Source: Thermoplasmata archaeon
Lineage (GTDB): Archaea; Thermoplasmatota; Thermoplasmata; Methanomassiliicoccales; Methanomethylophilaceae
DNA: 64,000 nucleotides
Assembly (NCBI GenBank): GCA_015063185.1
Contig: SUSY01000004.1
Location: 1-64,000 of the forward strand
Direction: 5' to 3'
Positions 33,476 through 42,232 of this stretch are shown piece after piece. Position numbers and translations under genes: made by a program. Positions within the stretch are counted from its first letter, which is position 1, and each line of letters opens with the position of its first letter. Under the pieces are notes generated by a model. That model was not told where the DNA came from. It did not search any database and saw nothing but the letters and a program-made list of their open reading frames with translations.

Positions 33476-36400
33476 ATGGCCAATATCTATTCGAAATTGG
33501 CGGATTTGATCGAGAAACACCCAAAGAGGGTGATCTTGACTTGGATCGTCGTCCTCCTGTTGGCACTTCCGGTCGGTGTCATGACCATGACGCAGCCCGG
33601 AGTTCTCCAATATGACATGACCTCGATGGTCGGTGACGATTCCGAATCCGTCCAGGGATTGAACATCATTGCTGATACCAATTATTTCAATTCGGGTTCC
33701 ACGGGTATGGACCCCATTATCGTCGTCGAAGTCCCCAAGAATCCTTCTATCGATTCCGATGTCAAAAAGGATGTAGACGCTTTTATTGCAGAACTATACA
33801 AGCTTTTAGATGCAAAATATGGTGAGAATTTTGTTTCTAAGCTCGAGACCATGAATGCCGGATTCTACTCCAAAGAGGAATCCGGCTCCGGAATCGTGAT
33901 GGTAGCACTCTCCTTCAACATCGAGGAAGTCAACGTCAACAAGCAGATCCCTGAGATCAGGGACTACGTCTCCAAAGCGAAGGAGGTAGCGGGTATCGAT
34001 AACGTCACCTATGTCACCGGCTCCTCTGCCATCGGTTTCGATACCGAGGACGGTGCTATGACCGATGTGAAGAGGATCGATCCCTTCTCTATCCTTCTTG
34101 TTCTTATTCTCATCGGACTGTTCTTCAGGTCCTTCGTATCCGCTGCCACACCTCCCTGTGTCATCGGATTCGCATATGCGATGACCCTTGCAGTCATCTA
34201 CGGACTTTCCCAGCTCATGGGCATCTATTACATGACCAGCACCATCGTGTTAATCGCGATGCTCGGTGCAGGTTGCGACTACTGTATCTTCATCCTGTCT
34301 AGGTACAGGGAGGAGCGTATGGCAGGAAAGGACCATAACGAGGCACTCCGTGAGGCAATCGTTTGGGCCGGTGAATCGATCACCACCTCCGGAATCTCCG
34401 TCATCATCGGATTCGGAGCCATGTCCCTCTGTTCCTTCGCGATGATCAAGACCATGGGAATCGTCCTGGCAGCAGGTATCGTCTTCGCACTGCTTGCGGC
34501 ATTGACCCTGATTCCTGCAATCATCGCTGTGGTCGGTGACAAGATCTTCTATCCCAACAAGGCCGAGAAGCTCGACCCCAAGGGAAAGACCATGAACAGC
34601 TGGTACGGATCCATTGTCAAGTTCGGTCACAGGTACTTCAGATCCTCTGCAGAGCATGCGACCAAGTATGCCGTACCCATTGTCCTCGCAGCAGTCCTCA
34701 TCACCCTTCCCCTCGGATATGTCGCAGTGAACAACTCCGGTTCGTTCGACATGATCAGTACGATGCCCGAGAGTGAGTCCAAGGAAGGAGTCGAAGCGAT
34801 CACCGAGAACGCCTACGGTGGACTCATTATGCCCACCTATGTCCTCCTTGAGGTCGACAACGATGATCCGTTGTACACCATATCCAGCGTCAATGTCAAC
34901 GGTAATCCGGTTCCCACATGGAATTGGAGTACCGAGGGCAAGAAATACGCAGAATATTCGACGGATCTTGCGATGTCCATTTGGAATGCGGACGACAGTC
35001 TCATGACGTTAATGAAGGGTGAAACAGGAGGCAATATCGCATACGCTGTGGGTGCTATGGACTTCAAGAGTCTGATGGATCTTGCGTCCATGGCCAGTCT
35101 CCTTGGTATCCCACCTGAGGTTGTTCTCGAGCGTTTGACCTCGCCATTCCCTGAGGTGATGGTGAACACCATCAACATGTATCTCGGACTCATCGTAACT
35201 GGCGGATTCGATACCCCTGAGGATGGTTACGCAGCTATCAACTATGTCGTCAATATGGGTCTTGGAACGGTTTCGGAGATTCACGATGGAAAACAGTATC
35301 TCAAGATGACCGTCGTCGTCAAGGACGAGCCTATGTCCGAACTCTCTATGGAAACCGTCACTTCCATCAAGGAGATAGTCAACGAGGAGATGGACAAACG
35401 TAACAGCTTGGACATCGAGAAGGCATACGTCACCGGTACAGTTCCTGTGCTTGTCGATATGTCCGAGTCCATCAACAAGGACTTCAAGATGATCGAGGTC
35501 GTCGTCATCGTCCTGATCGCATTGTTGCTGTTCTTCGTGATGAAGTCCTATCTCACGCCTCTCCGTTCATTGGTGACCATCATCATGAGTGTCCTTTGGA
35601 CTCTCGGATTGACATTCATCGTGTTCGAGGGAATCCTCGGAGTGCCTGTGACCTTCATCATGCCGATCATCCTGTTCGTCATCTGTCTCGGTCTCGGTAT
35701 GGACTACGACATCCTGTTGACCACCCGTATCAGGGAGAATGTCAGCAAGGGAATGTCCAATGACAAGGCGATCAAGGAAGCCATCGTCAAGTCCGGATCC
35801 ATCATCACAATATGCGGAATCATCATGGCCGGAGCGTTCGGAACCATGATGCTGTCCACATCCCCGATGCTTCAGGAGATCGGATTCGCACTGTGCTTCG
35901 CCATCGCAGTCGATGCATTGGTCATCCGTACCTATGTCGTTCCCGCACTCATGCACCTCATGGGCAAGTGGAACTGGGTCGGACCCAAGTGGCTCGTCAG
36001 GGATGGAAAGGACATTCCCGCACTCCTCGCCGAAGCGAAGGATGACGGCACCCTCGACAGCATAGACGAGTATCTCGCGTATGACAGCGGATACAGGTTC
36101 TGCACCGGATTCAGGGCAGGCATGTATGGACTCGTCTCCGTCCTGGCATTCGCAGTCGGAGTGTTCGTCTCCTGGATCGCAATGGGCAAGCCCGCATTCG
36201 ATACCATAGCGTTCATCGACATCGTGAGCGCTGCAGGAAATGCAGGAACCGCTGCCACCATCGCTATGGTGGTCTCCGCGATCTTCATGTTCCTCGCAGG
36301 TATCTGTGCCATCAACTGTCTGAAGGGAACCGCTAAGGCATCCGGTCTCATGATGGGTGCAGGCGCACTCGCCATCGTGGTCGCCATCTTCATGTCCTCC

Positions 36401-36628
36401 TCCGAGGCATGGGGTGTCGCATTCGCATTGGTAGGTCTCGCATCCGTCGCATTGTTCCGTCCCGTGAAGGGCAAGGGCAACGCGGTGCTGAGCGGTATCG
36501 CCGTCGCAACACTTGTCGCAATGGTCGCCGTGTACTTCAACGAGGTCTTCTTCGTCACCATGCTCCTTTCGCTGGTGTCGATGGCTGCCTTCTTGGTCAC
36601 GTCCGTAGCATTGATCGTCAAAGGTTGA
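33476..36628 (+). CDS. MMPL/RND-family (HAE3-like) exporter with C-terminal membrane extension
   Basis: 1050 residues. Two RND repeats each have one helix, a large extracytoplasmic loop (about 40-200 and 440-650) and five helices with the family motifs around GADCYCIF-like GAGCDYCIFILSRYREE and GLGMDYDILLTTRIRE. This family exports lipids, drugs or hydrophobic compounds using the ion gradient. After the usual end (about residue 830) come some 200 residues with five or six more predicted helices rich in Ala and Gly, which most MMPL proteins lack. Controlled by the divergent TetR gene. Ended by a strong hairpin. Confidence 0.88.
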   Translation: MANIYSKLADLIEKHPKRVILTWIVVLLLALPVGVMTMTQPGVLQYDMTSMVGDDSESVQGLNIIADTNYFNSGSTGMDPIIVVEVPKNPSIDSDVKKDVDAFIAELYKLLDAKYGENFVSKLETMNAGFYSKEESGSGIVMVALSFNIEEVNVNKQIPEIRDYVSKAKEVAGIDNVTYVTGSSAIGFDTEDGAMTDVKRIDPFSILLVLILIGLFFRSFVSAATPPCVIGFAYAMTLAVIYGLSQLMGIYYMTSTIVLIAMLGAGCDYCIFILSRYREERMAGKDHNEALREAIVWAGESITTSGISVIIGFGAMSLCSFAMIKTMGIVLAAGIVFALLAALTLIPAIIAVVGDKIFYPNKAEKLDPKGKTMNSWYGSIVKFGHRYFRSSAEHATKYAVPIVLAAVLITLPLGYVAVNNSGSFDMISTMPESESKEGVEAITENAYGGLIMPTYVLLEVDNDDPLYTISSVNVNGNPVPTWNWSTEGKKYAEYSTDLAMSIWNADDSLMTLMKGETGGNIAYAVGAMDFKSLMDLASMASLLGIPPEVVLERLTSPFPEVMVNTINMYLGLIVTGGFDTPEDGYAAINYVVNMGLGTVSEIHDGKQYLKMTVVVKDEPMSELSMETVTSIKEIVNEEMDKRNSLDIEKAYVTGTVPVLVDMSESINKDFKMIEVVVIVLIALLLFFVMKSYLTPLRSLVTIIMSVLWTLGLTFIVFEGILGVPVTFIMPIILFVICLGLGMDYDILLTTRIRENVSKGMSNDKAIKEAIVKSGSIITICGIIMAGAFGTMMLSTSPMLQEIGFALCFAIAVDALVIRTYVVPALMHLMGKWNWVGPKWLVRDGKDIPALLAEAKDDGTLDSIDEYLAYDSGYRFCTGFRAGMYGLVSVLAFAVGVFVSWIAMGKPAFDTIAFIDIVSAAGNAGTAATIAMVVSAIFMFLAGICAINCLKGTAKASGLMMGAGALAIVVAIFMSSSEAWGVAFALVGLASVALFRPVKGKGNAVLSGIAVATLVAMVAVYFNEVFFVTMLLSLVSMAAFLVTSVALIVKG

Positions 36629-36638
36629 TGATAGAAAC

Positions 36639-36671
36639 GAGGGGGTAATCCCCCTCTTACTTTTATTTTGG
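36639..36671 (+). terminator. Terminator of the MMPL gene
   Basis: GAGGGGG (36639-36645), loop TAAT, CCCCCTC (36650-36656), then TTACTTTTATTTT. Same design as the hairpins at 2994 and 3960. Confidence 0.8.
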
Positions 36672-36689
36672 TTCCACATATTCTGGTAC

Positions 36690-37700
36690 ATGATCAGACC
36701 GAAGTTCCTCTCCGCAGGGGACCTCATAGGGGTGACGGCCCCCTCGGCAGGTGTATCCGAGCCTACCGATATCAGTCGTTTTGAGAACGCCGTATCAAAT
36801 CTAGAGAAAAGAGGGTATCATGTCAGGATGACCTCCAATGTCTATTCCGATATGGATGGGGATAGGAGTTCTCCTGCCGAACAGAGGGCAAGGGAATTGG
36901 ACTCCCTCCTTTCGGATCCGGATGTTACATACATCGTGTCCGCCAAGGGTGGTGATTATCTCAACGAGATATTCGATTATACTGATCTTTCGGCCATATC
37001 GGACAATCCGAAATGGGTGCAGGGTTATTCGGACAATACAGATGTGCTGTTTGTCATAACGACGATATTCGACATTATGAGCGTGTATTGTGGAAACTTC
37101 GGGGATTACGGAATGGAACCGTGGCACCGCAGTATCCAGGAGAACATAGAGTTCCTCGAGGGGAAGAGGATCGAACAATCCTCATTCGATACATATGAGG
37201 ACATGTTCAAGGACAGGGTCACCGGTCTTGAACCGATATGTGGCGATCTCCCTGTATCATGGAGATCGGAATCCGATGTCACCTTCTCCGGAATAGCCTT
37301 GGGCGGATGTACGGATAAGTTGGCACTTATGGTAGGTACCAGAAGGGACAGGGTCAGGGACTTCGTCGAGCGCTATAGGGATGACGGGATAGTCTGGTAC
37401 ATGGAGAGGTTCGCAGGCAACCGTGAGGATGTGGTCAATGACCTCAGGTCGATGATGGAGAACGGTTGGTTCGAACATGCATCCGGATTCCTCTTCGGTA
37501 GGCCCATGTTCTATGATGGGGAGGACTATGAGGATGCAGTACGTAGCGTATTGGGAGATCTGGGTCTCCCTATGGTGTTCGATGTGGACATCGGTCATAA
37601 GGCCCCACGTATGACCGTGATCAACGGTGCTAGGGTCGTGGTGGAGGTCAAGGGGGATTCTGGAAGGATATCATATCCCGGTCTGACCGAAGGTTATTAA
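36690..37700 (+). CDS. Peptidase S66 (LD-carboxypeptidase / MccF-like)
   Basis: 336-residue serine peptidase. Opening PKFLSAGDLIGVTAPSAG is typical; the nucleophile Ser is in WVQGYSDNTDVLF, the Glu in IVWYMERF, the His in VDIGHKAPRM. S66 enzymes trim murein tetrapeptides or, as MccF, cleave microcin-C-like aminoacyl nucleotides. As an archaeon should have no murein, an MccF-like detoxification role is more plausible, but this is inference. Stand-alone gene after the MMPL terminator, 22 bp before the pseudouridine synthase. Confidence 0.87.
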   Translation: MIRPKFLSAGDLIGVTAPSAGVSEPTDISRFENAVSNLEKRGYHVRMTSNVYSDMDGDRSSPAEQRARELDSLLSDPDVTYIVSAKGGDYLNEIFDYTDLSAISDNPKWVQGYSDNTDVLFVITTIFDIMSVYCGNFGDYGMEPWHRSIQENIEFLEGKRIEQSSFDTYEDMFKDRVTGLEPICGDLPVSWRSESDVTFSGIALGGCTDKLALMVGTRRDRVRDFVERYRDDGIVWYMERFAGNREDVVNDLRSMMENGWFEHASGFLFGRPMFYDGEDYEDAVRSVLGDLGLPMVFDVDIGHKAPRMTVINGARVVVEVKGDSGRISYPGLTEGY

Positions 37701-37710
37701 TCGCGCGCGA
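37701..37710. promoter_or_regulatory. TCGCGCGCGA palindrome before the RluF-like gene
   Basis: Perfect 10-bp palindrome just after the S66 stop and 12 bp ahead of the next ATG. Same sequence as at 40136-40145. Confidence 0.5.
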
Positions 37711-37722
37711 GGATGTGAAACC

Positions 37723-38436
37723 ATGGTAGACGGTGAACCGGTACGTATCAACAAGTATCTGGCGGATTGTGGAGTTTGTTCCAGGAGGCAGGCCGATGAG
37801 ATGGTCGCTCAGGGTAGGGTGACCGTTGACGGAGAGACTGCCGTCACAGGTACAAAGGTCGTACCGTCACAGGATGTTCGCGTGGATGGTAAGAACATCA
37901 AGGATGACGGAAAGACCATCGTTCTTCTTCTCAACAAACCGGTCGGTATAGTCTGTACCACGGCAGAGGATGAGAAGGACAATGTGGTCAAGTTCGTCAA
38001 CTACAAGAGGAGGGTCTATCCGGTCGGACGTTTGGACAAGGATTCCAGGGGCCTGTTGATCCTCACCAACAGGGGAGATCTGGTCAACGGCATCATGAGG
38101 TCCAGATACGATCATGAGAAGGAGTACATAGTCACGGTACACAGACCGGTCACACAGAAGTTCCTCGACGGGATGTCCGCAGGGGTACCCATCCTTGGTA
38201 CGAAGACCAAACCATGTGTCACCGAGAAACTTGGAAAGTATCGTTTCAGGATCATCATAACCGAAGGGTTGAATCGTCAGATTAGGCGTATGTGCGAGTA
38301 TTTCGATTATGTCGTCACCGACCTCAAGAGGGTCCGTATCCTCGACATCGAACTTGGGGACATACCTGAAGGTAAATGGAGGCAGGCCACCAAGGGTGAG
38401 GTCTACAGCCTTCTCAAGTATGCGGGGTTGAAATGA
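37723..38436 (+). CDS. Pseudouridine synthase, RsuA/RluB/RluF type
   Basis: 237 residues: S4 RNA-binding domain (VRINKYLADCGVCSRRQADEMVAQGRVTVDG) then the PseudoU_synth_2 domain with the catalytic Asp in VGRLDKDSRGLLILTNRGD and late motif EGLNRQIRRMCEYF. Modifies a uridine in rRNA, probably 23S by likeness to RluF. The RsuA/RluF group is bacterial in origin; most archaea use Cbf5 and Pus10, so this is probably acquired. Overlaps the Sel1 gene by 4 bp. Confidence 0.9.
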   Translation: MVDGEPVRINKYLADCGVCSRRQADEMVAQGRVTVDGETAVTGTKVVPSQDVRVDGKNIKDDGKTIVLLLNKPVGIVCTTAEDEKDNVVKFVNYKRRVYPVGRLDKDSRGLLILTNRGDLVNGIMRSRYDHEKEYIVTVHRPVTQKFLDGMSAGVPILGTKTKPCVTEKLGKYRFRIIITEGLNRQIRRMCEYFDYVVTDLKRVRILDIELGDIPEGKWRQATKGEVYSLLKYAGLK

Positions 38437-39539
38437 TGGACATGGAGGAGATCAGATCCATGATAGCGAGTGAGGGCCGTGAGAAGGCCGATGGTCTGAG
38501 GTTGCTCAGGAATGCGGCCAACCAGGGTGATGTGTCCGCCGCTGTCGAATTGGGTATAATCTACATGCAGGGTACGGTTCTCGATCAGAACACGGAGGAA
38601 GCGGCCAAATGGTTCAAGAAAGCGGCCGATAAGGACGATCCCGAGGCACAGTACTGTCTCGGAATGCTCCATGAGTACGGTGATGGTGTCAAACAGGATC
38701 TGGATAGGGCTCTGGAACTCTACACCCGGGCTGCAGAGAAGAACCATCCCGGTGCCTTGTTCACCAGAGCGATGTTCCTCGAGGAGGGCATCTCATGTGA
38801 AGCTGATGTGCCGGAGGCAATGCGGTGTTATGAAGAGTCCGGTCTTCGCGGCAATCCCGATGCAATGTATTACATGGGTGTATTCACACAACACGGATTG
38901 AACGGTAAGGCTGTGAATCCGTTGGAGGCCATCGAATGGTACTGTCGTGCGGCCGAGCGTGGACATCCCGAGGCACAGTATGCATTGGGTGCCATCTACG
39001 AAGATGGAATCGGTGTGGACAAGAATATCAAGAAGGCGATCAATTGGTACTCGGTTGCCGCGAAGGGTGGAAGTGCCAGAGCACAATGCGCGTTGGGTTA
39101 TATGTATGACAACGGGGCAGGTCTGGTACAGGATAGTGAGAAGGCCTTCGAACTGTATCTGATGGCTGCCAATCAGGGTAATGATGTGGGTCAGTTCAAT
39201 GTCGGCGATGCGTACCTCAACGGTGTGGGTGTGGAGAAGGACGAGGTGGAGGCATTCAAATGGTTCGCATTGTCCGCCAATCAGGATAACATGCTGGCTA
39301 TGTGCAATGTCGGATATATGTTGCAACACGGCATCGGTACTGCTAAGAGGGAGTCTGAGGCCGTCAAGTGGTACGTCCGTGGAAGTGAGGCAGGCTCGGA
39401 ACTCTGCACATTCAACTTGGCTGCGATGTATGAGAACGGTATCGGTGTTGAGCAGGATCAGGTCAAGGCAAAGGAACTATACCTTAAGGCCGATGGTATG
39501 GGGATGAAGGGCGCTAAAGAACGTGCGGAGAGGCTCTGA
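38433..39539 (+). CDS. Sel1-repeat (TPR-like) protein
   Basis: 368 residues made of about nine 36-residue Sel1-like repeats (AQYCLGMLHEYGDGVKQDLDRALELY pattern) with no signal peptide. Likely a protein-protein interaction scaffold in the cytoplasm. Starts at ATGA overlap with the RluF-like gene; the YwqG gene follows after 1 bp, so the three are co-transcribed. Bacterial-type family; partners unknown. Confidence 0.92.
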   Translation: MMDMEEIRSMIASEGREKADGLRLLRNAANQGDVSAAVELGIIYMQGTVLDQNTEEAAKWFKKAADKDDPEAQYCLGMLHEYGDGVKQDLDRALELYTRAAEKNHPGALFTRAMFLEEGISCEADVPEAMRCYEESGLRGNPDAMYYMGVFTQHGLNGKAVNPLEAIEWYCRAAERGHPEAQYALGAIYEDGIGVDKNIKKAINWYSVAAKGGSARAQCALGYMYDNGAGLVQDSEKAFELYLMAANQGNDVGQFNVGDAYLNGVGVEKDEVEAFKWFALSANQDNMLAMCNVGYMLQHGIGTAKRESEAVKWYVRGSEAGSELCTFNLAAMYENGIGVEQDQVKAKELYLKADGMGMKGAKERAERL

Positions 39540-39540
39540 T

Positions 39541-40062
39541 ATGATCGGATTCGAGATATGCGACAGAGGGGAGGCTGAATACGAAGGGTCCAGATTCTTC
39601 GGTGATCCTGTCGTTCCCGAGAAGTGGGCGGACAAGGAACCTTGGCCGGAGGATGACATATTCATGTGCCAGATCAACCTTGAAGACCTCAAGGGTTTCG
39701 ATACGGAGGGACTTCTCCCCGAGGAGGGGTACCTGTACTTCTTCGCCGACGTCTCAGATGGAATCATCATCCACCCTATCCTGTCCTTGGATGAGCCAGA
39801 CACAATCTATGAAGATTGCAACATGGGTTTCGAGGATGAGACGTCCGACGATATTTTCACAGACTGGGTCATAAAGTTCGGAAAGGGAAACGGTTCGATC
39901 CTCTCACGTGAAGGGGACAGGATAGCCCTGTTGGAGTTCGACCCACGCCACACGCAGATGGATTTCCTGAAAGGTATCGGTGGTAGGGTCCGCGTATCTG
40001 TCACTGAATCCGAACTGAGGTCCGGGGACCTTTCCGGTGCGGTCACGGATGTTGTTCGGTGA
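39541..40062 (+). CDS. YwqG/DUF1963-like protein
   Basis: About 173 residues resembling the DUF1963/YwqG fold: FFGDPVVPEKWADKEPWPEDDIFMCQINLEDLK and GYLYFFADVSDG. Function is not known. I start at ATG 39541, 1 bp after the Sel1 stop, with GGAGAGG as ribosome site. YwqG genes often sit with Sel1 or SMI1/KNR4-type genes in bacteria, so this pair may have come together. Confidence 0.75.
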   Translation: MIGFEICDRGEAEYEGSRFFGDPVVPEKWADKEPWPEDDIFMCQINLEDLKGFDTEGLLPEEGYLYFFADVSDGIIIHPILSLDEPDTIYEDCNMGFEDETSDDIFTDWVIKFGKGNGSILSREGDRIALLEFDPRHTQMDFLKGIGGRVRVSVTESELRSGDLSGAVTDVVR

Positions 40063-40135
40063 CATTCGGATGATGTCTGGCGTCCTGGACCGGTTCCGGA
40101 TGCCGCATCTCTTTCTGTCCGCCGATGTCTAGTAA

Positions 40136-40157
40136 TCGCGCGCGATACCTTTATAAA
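40136..40157 (+). promoter_or_regulatory. FKBP gene promoter: CGCGCG palindrome plus TATA box
   Basis: TCGCGCGCGA (40136-40145), then TACC, then TTTATAAA (40150-40157). The ATG at 40180 is about 23 bp from the box, predicting a leaderless message. Confidence 0.65.
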
Positions 40158-40179
40158 CGATTCTTTTAATGCCAGCGTT

Positions 40180-40881
40180 ATGGCAAATCTCAAGAAAGGC
40201 GACATTGTTCGCATGAACTACGATGCATGCATCCTCGGATCCGATATTGTCTTCGACACCACCTTCGCTGACAAGGCAAAGGAGGCAGGAATCTTCAACG
40301 AGAAGTACTCCTACGCACCCATGCCCTACATCGTTGGTTCCGGAAGGTTCTTCAAGGTCCTCGATGAGGCAATCGCAGCGGCAGAGGTCGGAAAAGAGGT
40401 CACCATCGAGGTTCCCTGCCAGCAGGCAGCAGGAGAGAAGGATCCCAAGCTCATCGAGACCTTCACCGTCAAGGACTTCTACAAGCAGGAGATCCGCCCC
40501 TACCCCGGACTCGAGGTCAAGCTCGGAGACCGTACCGGTACCGTCGTGACTGTCGGTGCAGGCCGTGTCAAGGTCGACTTCAACAACAAGCTCGCAGGAA
40601 AGGACCTCAAGTATACCTTCACCGTCACCGAGGTCATGGAGTCCGATGAGGACAAGGCAATGGCAATCGCACAGATGGACTTCGGATCCAACGAGGGCTT
40701 CAAGTTCGAGTTCGGAAAGGACAAGATCTCCATCTACACTCCTGACATCGTCAAGTTCAACCAGAACTGGCTCATGACCAAGTTCAGGATCGTCAACGAC
40801 ATGCGTGAGGCCTTCGGAATCGACACCATCGAGTTCATCGAGGTTTGGGAGAAGGCACCCGCTGCAGAGAAGAAGGAGTAA
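40180..40881 (+). CDS. FKBP-type peptidyl-prolyl isomerase, long archaeal SlyD-like form
   Basis: 233-residue cytoplasmic folding helper. The N-terminal FKBP domain (KGDIVRMNYDACILGSDIVFDTT, MPYIVGSGRFFKVLDEAI) is interrupted by an IF insert and followed by a ~90-residue C-terminal domain found in long archaeal FKBPs. It catalyses proline isomerisation and holds unfolded chains. Codon choice is markedly biased (GGA, AAG, ATC, GAC), suggesting high expression. Single gene with strong promoter. Confidence 0.9.
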   Translation: MANLKKGDIVRMNYDACILGSDIVFDTTFADKAKEAGIFNEKYSYAPMPYIVGSGRFFKVLDEAIAAAEVGKEVTIEVPCQQAAGEKDPKLIETFTVKDFYKQEIRPYPGLEVKLGDRTGTVVTVGAGRVKVDFNNKLAGKDLKYTFTVTEVMESDEDKAMAIAQMDFGSNEGFKFEFGKDKISIYTPDIVKFNQNWLMTKFRIVNDMREAFGIDTIEFIEVWEKAPAAEKKE

Positions 40882-40883
40882 GG

Positions 40884-40917
40884 TTACGGCCTTACCTTTC
40901 GAAACCTTTTTATCCAA
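40884..40917 (+). terminator. Hairpin after FKBP gene; overlaps tRNA promoter
   Basis: GTAAGG and CCTTAC form a six-bp stem with loop TTACGG just at the stop codon (about 40879-40896), followed by CCTTTTTATCC at 40906-40916. That T-rich string is also at the right distance, about 25 bp, to be the TATA box of the tRNA gene. Confidence 0.5.
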
Positions 40918-40938
40918 TATCTTTCATCACACCTTTGA

Positions 40939-41016
40939 GGACGAGTGGCCTAGCTTGGATATGGCGGCAGCCTCCTAAGCTGCAAGCCAAGGGTTCGAAT
41001 CCCTTCTCGTCCGCCA
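40939..41016 (+). tRNA. tRNA-Arg (anticodon CCT)
   Basis: Cloverleaf read by eye: acceptor GGACGAG (40939-40945) pairs with CTCGTCC (41006-41012); D stem GCC/GGC; anticodon stem GCAGC/GCTGC with loop CTCCTAA, anticodon CCT at 40974-40976; T arm AAGGG-TTCGAAT-CCCTT. Discriminator G and an encoded CCA (41014-41016) follow. Reads the AGG codon, which is common in this genome. No intron. Confidence 0.93.
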
Positions 41017-41314
41017 TCCATTATTATAATCAAAAATAGTGACCAGTGAGCTTCTTCCTCACATATCGTCATTGTCGTTTAGAAAGCTATCGCTATCATA
41101 GGTTTCCGGAAGGTGATTTTCCTTGTGATTCGAGTCACTGCGGAATGATCATCTTATTCTTCGGTCATCCGATATCGGAGACCCTACTCGCTCCGATCGA
41201 ACGGGACCGTACTCTGCAATCTTATGCTTCGTCCGATACATCATCGTATGGCACCAATTGAGTCCTGCACGCTTTCCGACCCCGCCTCCCGCATTCACCT
41301 CTCATCGTATGTGT
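41017..41314. other. Gene-free stretch after tRNA-Arg
   Basis: About 300 bp with only short open frames without known motifs or ribosome sites. It separates the tRNA from an insertion-sequence remnant. A tRNA 3' end is a common integration target, but I see no repeated copy of the tRNA end nearby. Confidence 0.4.
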
Positions 41315-41782
41315 TCACTCTAACGTGCTTTCCTCCGTCACATCCTTCAGACCGAAATCCTCTCTCTGGGATTTCTCGTCCTCGTGTGATAGTAACAATG
41401 CTTCGGAATCCGATACGTACATCCTGCGGTTCTTCAATATCAAATAGACCACCGTCAACAGCTTCCTTCCCGCTGCGACCATCGCTTCCCTCTTAGGTCT
41501 CCCTCTCTCCATCAGTCTTCTGTACATCCTGGTGACGACGGAATCCTTCCGGTATTTCACATGACTCAAGACACATAACATCAGCAGATATCTGGCAAGT
41601 TCGTCTCCCCTATGCGTGGTAGCACAGTTGGGATTGGAATCCGATGAGGACCTCATCTTCGGTACCACACCGAACGATGCGGTGAATCTCCTAGAATCCG
41701 GGAATCTGCCTATGTCTATGATCAACGATGTGAAATATGCGGAGGATAGGACGCCGAAACCCGGTATCGAATTATAATTCAA
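41315..41782 (-). pseudogene. IS110/IS1111-family transposase, C-terminal remnant
   Basis: About 155 codons match the Transposase_20 (IS116/IS110/IS902) C-terminal part: SIPGFGVLSSAYFTSLIIDIGRF, FTASFGVVPKMRSS, HRGDELARYLLM, and RKLLTVVYLILKNRRMY. The N-terminal DEDD RuvC-like catalytic half is missing. The frame begins inside a 24-bp tandem repeat that carries stop codons, so the break point lies there. Probably inactive. Confidence 0.8.
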
Positions 41783-41816
41783 TCAACTCATTGAATTATA
41801 ATTCAATCAACTCATT
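41769..41816. repeat. Two 24-bp tandem repeats at the break of the IS110 remnant
   Basis: GAATTATAATTCAATCAACTCATT-type unit at 41769-41792 is repeated exactly at 41793-41816, followed by a decayed third start. Each unit holds the palindrome GAATTATAATTC. Confidence 0.9.
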
Positions 41817-42232
41817 GAATCGTGATTTAATGAATATCTGGCTCATTCTAATTTTATAGGCCTTTATCTTCGTCCATATGGTCGATATACCACCCCACAG
41901 AGGACCTTATAAATTCCGAGGGTCCCAACACCATCCGTCATGCTGCAGAAACGTACTGACATGGCAACGGTGTCGAACGGTCGGAGGAATCGAGAAGACG
42001 GTTCGATATGTGGCAGAGTTGACCCATTCCATCAAGTGAGTTTCCACTGCAACTTGCAGTTAAGTCCCATTTGATTGTCCGTCACATCGTGATATTGGGT
42101 ATCGTGACAAAGATTGGGCATTCAGATGAGTCGATCAGGATTGCTGTAAATACCGAATAGACTACCGAATAGATCACTGTGTAGACGCTTACAGTTCATA
42201 TTCGTCTGTTTGGCACTATGGCGCTTCAGCGT
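41817..42232. other. Gene-poor scar between IS remnant and membrane protein
   Basis: About 415 bp without a convincing gene. It holds a TATA-like CTTATAAAT (41907-41915) ahead of a 44-codon ATG frame (41940-42074) of biased, unrecognised content, a perfect inverted repeat ACTGCAA-C-TTGCAGT (42046-42060), and a direct repeat ACCGAATAGA near 42153 and 42167. Confidence 0.4.

Noticed and set aside
35567-36727. 386-codon antisense frame over the MMPL gene
   Set aside because: His/Asp/Glu/Cys-rich shadow of a membrane protein gene with no start signals.
41017-41314. Integration site at the tRNA-Arg 3' end
   Set aside because: No duplicate of the tRNA 3' end and no integrase gene were found in the following few kb.
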